From assembly GCF_021155775.2 (NCBI RefSeq), contig NC_060235.2, positions 6,331,521-6,395,520 on the forward strand: a stretch of DNA of 64,000 nucleotides, given 5' to 3'. Source of the stretch: Neodiprion pinetum (Eukaryota > Arthropoda > Insecta > Hymenoptera > Diprionidae). The stretch's first letter is position 1, and the number at the start of each line of letters is the position of its first letter. Of this stretch, positions 1 to 11,108 are shown piece after piece. The translations under genes and the position numbers were made by a program. Under the pieces are notes generated by a model, which saw nothing but the letters and a program-made list of their open reading frames with translations, searched no databases and had not been told where the DNA came from.

Positions 1-2075
1 TACGTTATATCTTCATTTAAAATGAATTCAGTTTTTGATCGCATCCTAGGAGCTGCAGGTCTAGCGCTCATTGGCCTGGCACTGGGAGGACGCAGTGAAG
101 TTTTTGGTCTCACTACTGTCGTCTCAGGAACTCTATAAGCAAACCACAGTAATAGTTTGAAAACTTTACAAACATTGTTTTCGTTTCATTACCAGATTAT
201 AAAAACACTATCGAGCTATTCATTAATATTGAACTATATACTTATTAGACTGACATTGTTGTATTTGCAGAATCGTCTGGGGGACCTGCAGGCTTTGGTG
301 GTGGAGAACCTGGATGCTCAAACGTGTACTGTTTTTGTAATTTGTTTGGTACTGTATCTGATTTCGATGATTTATGATTTGGTGACAGCAGGCTACTTGC
401 TTCTCTTACTTTGTTCCCAGCTGAAGATTTCGGTTTCGATTCACCTTCTAAGGGAGCTGAGTTTTTTTCTGCACTTCTCTTTGTCCTACCATCAGAATGT
501 GAGCTTCTACGAGAACCATCATCATTCGCGCTTGTTTTTCCCCTTATTTCAGCAGATTGTCTTGTTTCTGGTTCTGATATTCTATCAGGCGGTTGTTCCG
601 TTTGGTTATTACCTTGTTGCGATTTTACTTGCTTGTCTATCGGCGAGTTGGTATTACGCAACGAAGATTCCGTCATTTTATGAGTAGGTGAATTTGTTGA
701 ATCTGATAAAGCAGGTTTGGTTTTTGGGGAGTCTAACGTTCTTGGTGATGAAGGATCTTCCTTGGGTTGAACTGACACTGAGCGTCTTTGTCGCCTCACC
801 GAAGATGGCCGTTTTTCTTCCTTGGACTAAAAATAATTTAGTAATACAATCATTGGGCGACATTACAAGAGTTATGGATAATATGTTTGTCAAATGACTA
901 AATCTTTTATAAAATCGTCATGGCGGTGTTCAAAACAATGGAAGAAAATACTTTCTTATCGATCAAAGTAAAAAAAGAAAAGGCTCTACGATACAAAAGG
1001 TAAACAAAATACGACGCTCAACCTATATCTAAAATAGATTATCTACTCTAACTCCTATATCAACATCTCTTTACCTCAGCAGAAGGAATTTCAACGATCT
1101 TTTCTTTTTTATCCCCACCCTTATTTTTTGCTTTATTCTCTTTTTCCTGTTCGTGTAGTTTTTCTCGTCTATTCTCAGCACGGGTTTTAACTTCTTTGGG
1201 TGCATTTTTGCTGGTGCTTGTAGACTTTTTCTTTTGATCAATCGGAGGCTTCTCTTTTTCCACTGGTTTTCTAGATTGTGAAGACTGTCTAGACACTGGC
1301 TTCTTAGACTCATCTTTAGCAACCAGTTTTGATTTCACTGGCCCCTTAGATCTACCATTACTATTTTTATAGTGCTCTATTGCTTCTGCGCTGCTGATCT
1401 ATTGTGAAAGATAAACAATTACACAGTGATACCATTTTGAACATTGGGTTTACCATTTTACGAATAACTAGAAATTATTGTGAATACCTTTTTGTCAAGG
1501 GCTTTTCCAATCGCTTGCAGTAACTCATTGGTTCGAGTGGGTTCATGTCCAGCGATGATCTTACTGGGTCGTACCATGAGATTATTTCCAGTAATCAACT
1601 CTGAAATGTTTAACTTATTATGTTAGCTATCTAGAATAATCAGGAAAAATATGACCATCTAGATAATTTGTGTCTTCGTTTCACTTACTCACAACGTCAA
1701 TCAGTTTTGTTAAATACGCAAGCTTGGAGTCTTTGTCTTTTATATTTTCGGAATTCAATTCATCCTCTGTAAAAAGACCATCGAGAAATCCAGTTTCTCT
1801 AATTACCTTTAACATTATAAGACCGTTAAGCACAATAAATTAGCAGAATAATTGCAAAGTTTTTATTTTAAATAAGGGTGAGCAATTATGAAAAATGAAT
1901 TAAATGTAAAAAAGCGCGTAATATTAACTAACAGTATTACCGATGAGACTATATCATGTAGAAATCTAAAAGGTGGTTTCTTTAACAATTTTTCCGTGAG
2001 TGGTGGTTTTTTAAAATATTTCCCAAGAATATCTTGAGTTTTTTTAATTACTTCCGGCTTTACGTCTTCCGTCAT
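1..2075 (-). CDS. TRAF3IP1: TRAF3-interacting protein 1 / IFT54 (partial, 3' end outside window)
   Basis: Intraflagellar transport complex B subunit that binds microtubules/tubulin and works in cilium assembly. Exons on the minus strand, in order: 1941-2075, 1689-1806, 1488-1600, 1075-1398, 255-826, 1-132 (runs off the edge). Phases match at every junction. The start is MTEDVKPEVIKKTQDILGKY, followed by PPLTEKLLKKPPFRFLHDIV, the hallmark opening of the IFT54 N-terminal calponin-homology-like domain (about residues 1-122 over exons 1-3). TNELLQAIGKAL in exon 3 is also typical. Exons 4 and 5 are Lys/Glu/Ser-rich and low-complexity, as in the family's middle region. Exon 6 carries the RPPSARPMSARPAAPR motif. 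The C-terminal coiled coil that binds IFT20 should lie beyond the left edge. The donor of exon 5 (GTCAGT) is inferred from phase. The gene is divergent from the zinc-finger gene at 2738. Family assignment is from remembered motifs; the exon joins are read from sequence. Confidence 0.93.
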
Positions 2076-2157
2076 TTTCTATTATATATTATGGAAATAA
2101 AATACGACGTTTCAAATGTTGAAATAGATTTGACAGGGCGATGTTGTATACGTATCG

Positions 2158-2172
2158 GTTGCTGTTGGCGAC
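2158..2172. promoter_or_regulatory. X-box (RFX binding site)
   Basis: GTTGCTGTTGGCGAC fits RYYNYY-N3-RRNRAC at every fixed position. It lies about 83-97 bp upstream of the IFT54 start codon, the usual place for X-boxes of ciliary genes controlled by RFX/DAF-19. Function is inferred from motif and position only. Confidence 0.65.
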
Positions 2173-2173
2173 G

Positions 2174-2205
2174 GATCACGTGATCAGATTTATAACCACG
2201 TGATC
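2174..2205. promoter_or_regulatory. Paired CACGTG E-boxes
   Basis: A perfect 12-bp palindrome GATCACGTGATC (2174-2185) is followed by CCACGTGATC (2196-2205). The two CACGTG cores start exactly 20 bp apart, about two helical turns, so both face the same side of the DNA. Such sites bind bHLH-zipper factors of the USF/MITF/Max type. Which gene of the divergent pair they serve is unknown. Confidence 0.5.
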
Positions 2206-2737
2206 TTCCTCCACTGAAATGCCTTCCTCTCGTCACGCGCAGGGCAGCCAACATTACAAACTCGAATTGAATTGTGAAAAAAAGCTTAGCGATAAAGAAA
2301 AATACGATATTTCTTATAAAATTAACGATGGTTATAGCATTTGAAAATAAAATTCCCTTTTGGCTCATGTTATTTTCATCAAAATATCTTCGGAATTGAG
2401 AATCTTTGCTTCACAAAGGCGTGCCCCTTTATGTAGGCCATTTTGTAATGCGTCGTGTCCCAAGGTGGACGTTCCATCAGGGGCAAATGTTCGTGTTTAT
2501 ACATTTTTTCCCAGTCTTACTTTAATATTGACACATTATTTATTCCAAACTGAAACACAAACTGGTATTGCTGTTTAGATTTAGGATAATAAAGTGTTTT
2601 GTACATGAAACAAACACGCTGAGCAACGTCTAGATCACAGGTATCGTAGTGCGAGGTTGCAAGTAAAGAGATTTGGAAAACCATTGATCATCGCTGCGTC
2701 GGATGTCAGGGAGATTCTCTCCCGTTAGACTGAAAGC

Positions 2738-5700
2738 ATGCCGCGTGTTATAGGTAATTACCCGTCCCCGATGATTACCAATCGGTGCCTTTCGTTCATA
2801 CGTATATTTTGGTTAAATCGACGAATTCACGCCATTATACATGTTGTCTGTTACAGAAATCGTAAAGATAGAACATCCCGTCCCGTCAGGGAATGTCGAG
2901 GAGGCTGTTGAATTATTGTTTGGTATGTAGTGGCGTAGTTGCCGAAAGTGATTGTTAATACTGTTATTCTATTACTACGTATCTTTTCTGTAATACAAAT
3001 AAAATTTTCTACGATAGACGGGTAAACTAACCATCTGTTCAACACCTGTTTGATTTCTATTGTAGGCGACTCACAAAACGAAAATGCCATACAGGCTGCA
3101 GATGCTCAGGAGGAGATTGAACTACTCAACGGACAGTGTAAGGATAAAATGAGTGTGTATTTTTAGCACCTCAAACAATTATTATGTATACGTATATAAT
3201 TCAATACATGCGTACTAATGTACATTGACATCATAATATACATTGACGTAGAATTTTTATTTAATAACACGAAAGGCGGCTCCTTTGAAATGGTAATAAG
3301 TTATTAGGCAAAAAATTGGATACAATTAATTCTTCAATAATAATTGACTCAAAAACATGCAAAAAATATCAGTTATTCTATGTGTCACACAAAGTGGGAT
3401 TCTAGAATTTGAGATGGCTTTTGCGAATGACGTCACAAGTAGTTTTCGAATCTGATTTACTTACAATGATGAGCATCCCATATTCGATAACATTGTCAAG
3501 TAGTTCTTTACTACTAAAGTTGATCAGATATTTTTTTAAATGAGCAATGTAAATATCAATGACTTAGTAAGTTACTGTTACAGATGAAGTTTTTTATACT
3601 AATACATGTGTTTCCATTACAGCTGGGTCAGACGAAACTGATCATATAATTGAAATTATAACAGACTACGAATGTGTTACCTGTCGCCGTATATTCAAAT
3701 CAGAAGATGTAAGTTCAGTTACCATTTCTGTATCCTAATAAGTATGCTGTAACGAGAACTGAGCAAATTAGTATTCCATACCTTTTATTAAAACCAATTT
3801 TATGTGATTGTACTTAAATTCAACATCAAGCTTTTCTGTGCTAGTCTTTACAACGTAAAGAAAATCTGTGCCTCCCATGATTCTGACCATAAGAATCCTA
3901 ATTCTAACAGTAATATTATGTACATTTTTACTCAATTCTACAGTTGCTAAAGGATCATTTGGATGTATGTCGAGACGAGGATGACCGTTCAGATGCTTTA
4001 GAAATCGGACAAATAACTGGCTATGATTCAGACGACGAAGAGTACGTCGAAGAACCAGATGACGTCAGCCAAATTTCAGATGGTAAGTGTTAATACGGGT
4101 GCAATCATTTGCACAAACTTTTGTGGCGTTTGTTAGTAGCATTCACTAACAATTTACTATTCATTTTTTTTCCAGGCGGCAATACACCAAGAAACAACAA
4201 TCTTGCAGCAGCGATAAAACCTGTGTCCGTCGACAAGTGTCATTGTTGTGGAGAGGATTCATTAACGGCACATACTGACGGATGTTTGAAGTGCGACCAC
4301 TGTGAATTTTCTTTCAAAAAACTTTCTGCTCTGGAAAGGCACATGGTTGTGGTTCATTGGATACAACAAAACTTCACTTGCAAAGTGTGCGACCTTGCAT
4401 TTGCCAATAAGAAAAGCCTAACCAAGCATCATTACACTGTTCATGCGAAACATCAAGTCTTTAAGTGAGTGAATTATTTTGGACAATTTTTACACTATTT
4501 ATTTAAGAATTGATGATAAAAAGCACTAGCCAAGAAACATCTTTGATAGAAAGACCTATTCAGAATTTTAATAATTTTTTGAATTTTTTTAGGTGTGAAC
4601 GTTGTGACAAATATTTTTCAAGAAAGTATCATTTGGATAGACACATTATGCAAACTGGTTGCGACGGTGTATCTCGTGCTGGTTTTGCTTGCCAAGTAAG
4701 TTTCGCATTTTTAGATATCATTATTAATGTCAGATAACTGCAATTTGCATGTTAAAAATATATTTGTAAACACTACCCAGAGGCTCTGGTGTATGATATC
4801 GAATCCAACTTTTGATTGCAGGTTTGTCATAAGGAATTCACGCGCAAAGATAACTTACGAGAACACTTGCGTATGCATGCAGGAGCGCCGCAGAGGCAGA
4901 AAAAACAGGCATGTGCACATTGTCCAAAAAAATTTTACACAAATCAACAATTAGTCATTCATGAGCGTACGCATACAGGAGAACGCCCAGTTGCGTGCGA
5001 TCTGTGTCAAAAGAGTTTCCAGTCTCTTCCAGCCATGAAAAAACATCGACGTGTTCACACGGGCGAGAAACCATTCCAGTGCAAATTTGTAAGTCTAAAT
5101 ATTTTTTGAACTTATATACTTTGACAGGAAATATTACGCTCTATCAACGTACGCATAATGTAATAGCCTAAATTTATGTATAACTACGTATTCAATATAG
5201 ATTGACTATGCATAATTTAGGTTTTGGTTTGAAAACAAGCGAAACGCTTAGAAAAATTATTGTTAGCTTACGCATACTTGTGTTTGTTATTACTACTCTT
5301 TGAGTCATTGAATGAAAAGATATAACAATGAAAGAAAAACTTTACATCCCAACTACATGTATGCCATCAATTTAATTACAAGCAAACAATAAGGATATGA
5401 AGAACGATCAAAGTAAGTTTCAATGCAAACGTATTAAGTAATGTAAAATATAGGGGCATTTCAACCAAAACCGACAAATATTAGTCCACGTTTTTCCCAA
5501 AACTTTTTCAAAATTTTGATAAACTATTTTATCGCGTAAACAGAGAAAAATTCACACCAATTTTCAATCTCTTATATAAACATAACGAAAACTGCCTCAA
5601 AGAGTCAAATTTTCATTTAATTTACTATTTATTTCAATTAGTTTGCCCATCTATTGACGCTTACTTAGTGATGTAATTAATTTTAGAAAAAAGGTAAGTA

Positions 5701-7632
5701 CGTACGGTAATATCTACTATATTCATCAAGACAGATGAAAAACATGTTTCCCGGCTGTATTATTTATCAAACACTGAATTAAATTACTCGGTGAAGCGTA
5801 AGCTAATAATCATTGTCGTTTCTTGAGCTATACTAACTGAAAGTTCTTCCACCGTAGAATGGGAAACATTGATATGTGCAGTGTGCTACTATACAACTGC
5901 CTCTATGTGTGTGAATTTTTCTCTATAAAATTTAGAAATTTACCTAGTATCATTATGATAAAAATTAAAATCGTGGAAATGAATGACCTAAATGGTTTGT
6001 CGGTTTTGGATTGAGTACCCCTGTATTTGATTAGAGATTAAACGTGTTTTTGAAAATATTATGGACTTATGAAATTAAAAATGATTAACAATACAAATTA
6101 CACATAAATATTTTACATTCTAAACTTGAAGAGTTACACCAAAGCTACGTTTATTACATATTGCTCTCTATATATATTTATTATCACTGCTTTCTGTTTA
6201 TCAGTTCAATCCAACCATCAAAAGACTTGTCGCGTGATACTTGTGTGACTATTCAAATGAGATTCAGTTTTTTTGCTAGTCACTTTACTCGCGTAGAAAG
6301 TGTCTTTCTCTTAAATTTATCAATGTAAATAATACTGACAAATCAAACGTACCCTAATGAAGACAAGTGATATACGCTGTGAAATAGCACTCATTTTTTA
6401 CTACAATATGTGGTAGTAATGATGATTCTTGATCAAACATTGTATGCTATTATTACTAGCAAAATTTAGACAGTAGCTTAATCGAATATATTCTGTTTCC
6501 CTTTCAGTGTGACAAAAGATTTGCGGCACGTGAAACTTTGAATCGCCATCATCGTACACACACGGGAGATAAACCACATGTATGTCAGTATTGTGGTAAA
6601 ACATTCATACAAGCAGTCCAGCTGCGGGCGCACGTATTTCATCATACAGGAGAACATGCATTTTACTGTGACGTTTGCGGTAAAGCCTTTAATCGCAAAA
6701 CTAGACTAACCGTACACATGAGATTCGTTCATCAAGGAGCTGCACCATTCGAGTGTGACTTGTGCAAGAAAGCTTTCATCCGTAAAGAAGACCTTTCAAG
6801 ACATTACGTTCTTCATACTGGAGTTAAACGTAAGCTGATTTCACAATTCCTTATACTTATACACGTATGTGATATAATGGTTGGAGGTGCGTGCACCTAG
6901 CGAGTAGAATTGTAAATTCATGAATTGCACCTCATTTCAGCACACAAATGTGACAAATGTTCGAAGAGATTTGCGGTCAAGTCCGCATTGCGTGTTCATA
7001 TGAATACGCATAGACGTGAGATGCCACAGTCTTGCGATGAATGCGGACGTGCGTTTATTAGACAAGATTGCCTGATGCGGCACATGCGGACAAAGCATCG
7101 AGACATGCTGGAAGATGCTATGGCAGAAGCTGAGAAACGTCGCTTGCAGGAACAGTTATGTAAAATTGCCTCTAGCGCAGCTGCAAAGACAAAAAGTGTC
7201 GGAGCGAATGTTACTCTATCTCAAGATAAATTACTCAAAGCTATTGTTGATCTACTATCCTTGCTTGTCGAAGAAGAAACATTACAGGTATGTTGATTAT
7301 AAGTCGTATTGAATGTTCTCCACTACAATATCAAAATACGTTTTTTGCCGTCTATTTTTTGAAATTTCGCAGTTTAAAAGAATCAATTTTTTATGCAGGC
7401 ATTCGGTTGGCCCAAAGCACCAATTCAAGACGTCCTGGAAGCTGTAATTAAGCGTTGTGGTCATCAACCCATTCCATCGGATAGTGATTTACTATTTGCT
7501 CAGCGTTTGAGAGAGAATGTAAAGATATTATTCACAGTTGTGATCGAAGATGAAACTGTTAAATCATTATTAACATCACAAACTGTTGATGAGGTAATAT
7601 TACATGTTTTAAAGTTATCCAAAGAAAAGTAG
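2738..7632 (+). CDS. C2H2 zinc-finger protein with 13 fingers
   Basis: Predicted nuclear DNA-binding protein of 646 residues; target unknown. Exons: 2738-2753, 2857-2922, 3066-3137, 3623-3708, 3944-4082, 4176-4464, 4593-4695, 4822-5088, 6508-6829, 6941-7287, 7399-7632. All phases agree, including a 16-nt first coding exon (MPRVI). Residues 1-60 are acidic. A first CxxC-H-C finger spans about 67-90 over two exons, then an acidic linker follows. Twelve more fingers run to about residue 515. Several have the TGEKP/TGERP linker (for example HTGERPVACDLC and HTGEKPFQC); finger 4 is C2HC. After the fingers comes a helical tail of about 130 residues with no Cys/His pairs, whose last 77 residues have their own exon. 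I do not recognise an orthologue and give no symbol. Sure of the class and model, unsure of the role. The gene is divergent from IFT54. Confidence 0.92.
5451..6023. mobile_element. Tc1/mariner-like MITE in intron 8 of the zinc-finger gene
   Basis: A 573-bp segment bounded by inverted repeats of about 27 bp. The right end reads inward CAGGGGTACTCAATCC then AAAACCGACAAA; the left end reads TAGGGGCATTTCAACC then AAAACCGACAAA. TA dinucleotides flank both ends (5449-5450 and 6024-6025), as expected for TA target duplication by Tc1/mariner transposases. Further inside, AGAGAAAAATTCACAC is repeated in inverted orientation. No open reading frame is present, so the element is non-autonomous. Superfamily is inferred from TA and TIR type. 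Confidence 0.65.
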
Positions 7633-8120
7633 GTAATACGATGGTTCAAAAAAATACCGATCAGACGTCATAGATTGCTTGAATTGTTCAGTACTTTCAT
7701 ACTTAGCTGTTTTTTGTGATCCTCGTTTAACAAGCTTAGTTACGTGCGATCGTTATAGAACAACAATTTTCAACGAATCAATTTCTCTACCATTTCGAAC
7801 CAAGGTGCACTTTTTAGTATGTTATAGACATCCGTGTAAAAATAAGTATGATAGTCGTGATGATTTTGGACAAATATAGTGATTTTAACTATCATTGCAA
7901 GCAATACCAAGTTGGAAACGATAAATGAAAATTGTTTCCTAAACATGACAGCAAGATTTTGCTAATAATTAACAATTTCTGAGATTTGCACCCACCACAA
8001 GTTATAAATTGGCATGGTACTCTATTTACGTAAAGTACAATAGCCAGCAACTCTTTAGTTCAGGAATATATTAGTAGTCACTCTGTACATTGCGTAAAGT
8101 AAAAATCTTTACATTTGTTT

Positions 8121-8145
8121 CAGAATACGAAAACTTCGTATTCTG
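8121..8145. repeat. Short perfect hairpin
   Basis: CAGAATACGAA and its exact reverse complement are separated by a 3-nt loop (AAC). It lies about 490 bp past the stop of the zinc-finger gene, so it may fold in the 3' UTR. Role unknown. Confidence 0.5.
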
Positions 8146-9873
8146 TAATGCCATCGGTATTAAATTTATCTACGTTTATTGAGAGAATAATGAAATTTAC
8201 GATAAACTCATAAATAGGCATGTCAGATTATCTAAAAGCCACACAAATACTCTAATAGAATGATTATAGGTTTTCATTATTTGAAGGCTTGTATTGAATT
8301 GTTTTTGTTTTTTTTGTTTTGTATTGAAACGTGATTGTAAGTAACAATAACAAGGTTAATTGTAACCGGAAAAAAATGCGTGTGGAATTAAATAATATGG
8401 CAGTGGAAGCGTTGATGTTAAAACAACACTAATTCTTCCTTCCCATTTCTTACTGAATTTTTGAAATCACTGTTATTTGTTCTTAATACGTTATTGGTTA
8501 TTGGGATTTTTTGACCAAATTAATTATAGAAAGACATAAATTCAGTTCTTAGGTGCTTTCGTATATTGAACTTGCGATTTGACATTAATTCATAAATCCA
8601 CTTATTAGATTGTTACTTTTTGTAGTTATCTAATATTTAAAAAAATTTTTGAAAGGACAGAAAAAAAAATAAAGAAATTAGTATTAAGATGAATTCAAGC
8701 GACTAAAAATGAAGTAAGGTCAGATCAATGCTTACAGATAGAAGTATGTTTCGTTCAGGATTTGGGATAAATATGTATAATGGATTACAAAGGGAATTTG
8801 CAAATTTAGTCAGCTTAGTTAATTGATTGCCAGAACACAACAAAACCGATCAATTGAAGAAGATAGATTTCTATTTGGCGAAAGAGTAAAAACAGCTTTG
8901 ATTTTTTCATGGGTAGTGCCTTCAATCTTTGTTACTTAAATCATGTAGTGATATAAAAGTCATCTCATAATACAAAAGACCTTAAACACATAACAACTAC
9001 GCCGAGATGATCGGGCAACCCTTACCTTTGATCCCCAATTAAAGATAGACGGCTTTGGCAACTGGCAACTTTTCTCTACATATGATGTAACAATGTTATA
9101 TTTCCACCATTAAACATTTTAATTTCATTAGTTATAACTTGTTTTGTACCTAACAGTTCCAGCTATTTTTTCTTAGATTTTAAATAAACTTGACTAATCA
9201 TATAGATAGTTGAGACAATTGACCAAGATTTACCATTTGAATTACCCATCATGGATTGCTTGCTGATTAATTGTATAAGAATTGCTACTACTTTAAATGA
9301 GAATTATTCCGTTAATTAATCTGCAAGCTATGTGGTCTCATTATTACTATTTTTATTACCAATTGTTTTAAGATTGCACCTCATGTAATAATTATTTTTT
9401 AACAATAAAATGATGTTCAAATATTTTTATTAGCTTTTCCGCTACCAATCAGTTACGTTTAAATACCTAACTGTGTAAAAACCCTCAACTTTTCAGGATA
9501 GGAATAGGATTTATTACAAATCGGTAAACTGGTAAAGAAAGTTCACAGTAAAGTTTAACTCCAGTTCACTTATGGTACCAAAACATTCCATTCTCATAGC
9601 TATAGTCCGTTTTATAAGAGTTCATTGACATGGATGATAATTTGGGATATTTGGTAAGCGGAAAGTTAGGTGAATATTTGATTAGTTTTAAACTTCATTT
9701 CCCATGAATAGGTGTGAAATAAAATTAAGAAATTCATGTTGTTTTACAGTTTCAGAAAATCAGCAGCTTTTAATACTCCTACGTCCTTGTCACTCAATAC
9801 AACTAACTAGCTCAAATTTCTTTACGATTCAAGCATCTATACATACAGTATAATATAACTGTAATTCAAATAT

Positions 9874-9967
9874 TCAGCAATTTGGTGGTGGAGGAACACC
9901 ATGAGGCACCAGTGGCATGTTCACTCCAAGACACTTTTCTTGGCCATCAAGAGCTTTGGTTTTGTAT
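9874..9967 (-). CDS. Candidate alternative last exon of Tada2b
   Basis: A 94-nt minus-strand block after a TTATAG acceptor. It encodes 30 residues ending MPLVPHGVPPPPNC and a stop. Its phase (one leading base) fits the donor of Tada2b exon 8 (12237), which leaves two bases, and not the donor of exon 9. Such a transcript would replace exons 9-10 and lose the SWIRM domain. Established background: Drosophila Ada2b has two isoforms with different C-termini. The acceptor has a weak pyrimidine tract, and the peptide is not one I recognise, so this could be chance. Confidence 0.35.
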
Positions 9968-11023
9968 CTATAAGTTTACACACTTCTCAATAGCGAGAGG
10001 AACAAAAAAAAAATTCGACAATTCACATTAACTAAGATTGAGAATATTTTTTTCTTGCATTGGCTACACGTCGATAGTATGCAATACAATATTAATATTC
10101 ACAATTAAATCCCACTCCTAAGTGTTTCGCGATACATAGTTAATTTCGTTATTGTAAATGAAAACAGTTTATTTATACACCTTATTTTGAACAGGTAGAA
10201 AGAAACCGAGGATTATCGATTCGTAAATTTTACAGATGAACAAGGCGAAACATAACTTGTCAAACAATAGAATTGAGCAAAAATTTCAGGGTAATAGAAG
10301 CGGAACCTAGGTATTCAATTATTTATAAATAAGTCGTCGACCGCATTCAGCGTAAGAGGACAGCTATACGTATAATAACGTAAAATATCAACCTACTTAC
10401 ATACATCTACTTACAATAGTACATTAATTATGAGATGAAATAATATCAGGTATTGCTCTTCAAAAATCTGGGCCAAAAATTTTCAATTTTATCAAAAACA
10501 AAGCATGATTCTCACACAATTAGACACACATAAACAAACAGATGTCTCCAGAGCAGTGTGATAACAACAGATGACAGTATTTTAGTATTGGAGCATTGAA
10601 TATTGAGTAGTACTAAATTTAATCAATCTGACAATTTCTTCTCAAAATAAATATAAAGATCACAGTAATTGGTGAACACAATGTGTACGTTTCTTAAATT
10701 TAAGAATTATAAATGTGGCGGAATGTTACCTAAAGAGTAATTAAATCTCTTGCCAATACTTGACAATGAGATTAATGCAGCGCAAAATAGCAAGTTATAA
10801 CTAGATCTATAGTTGAATGTCAAGTTTGCCAGCAATTAGTCGATACATTAATCTACTGCTAGTAAACGGTTTAATTTTCTTTATAACTATGACAGGAATC
10901 TTTGTTGTTAGATAAATCTATGAAAACTTGAACAATGCGACAGATTTGGCAGTATGATGAAAAAGGGTAAAATTCTTCCCACCTGTTCAATTAATATTCA
11001 AATAATAAGTTACAGTAAAATTA

Positions 11024-11029
11024 TTTATT
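11024..11029 (-). terminator. Polyadenylation signal of Tada2b
   Basis: AATAAA on the minus strand, about 80 nt beyond the Tada2b stop codon. Position and motif only. Confidence 0.5.
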
Positions 11030-11108
11030 CCTAAGACTTGGCTTGCAATGAGCCTAAGGTGACTTAGAGATGAGGCGTCGCCTATAAATTTAATTGGTTC
11101 TGCGTTGA

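Larger units (their letters stand above)
2076..2737. promoter_or_regulatory. Divergent intergenic promoter, IFT54 / zinc-finger gene
   Basis: The 662 bp between two divergent start codons. It holds an RFX-type X-box at 2158-2172 and two CACGTG E-boxes at 2177-2182 and 2197-2202. The remainder must contain the 5' UTRs of both genes. No further coding exon is evident. Confidence 0.7.
7633..11108. other. Intergenic region between convergent genes, mostly AT-rich
   Basis: About 3.5 kb between the stop of the zinc-finger gene and the stop of Tada2b. It probably includes the 3' UTRs of both. It holds a short perfect hairpin at 8121-8145, a candidate alternative Tada2b exon at 9874-9967 and a Tada2b polyadenylation signal at 11024-11029. 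I see no other coding signal. Confidence 0.6.

Noticed and set aside
157..687. 176-codon plus-strand frame rich in Leu, Phe and Tyr
   Set aside because: Antisense to exon 5 of IFT54; the hydrophobic look is a by-product of the reverse strand.
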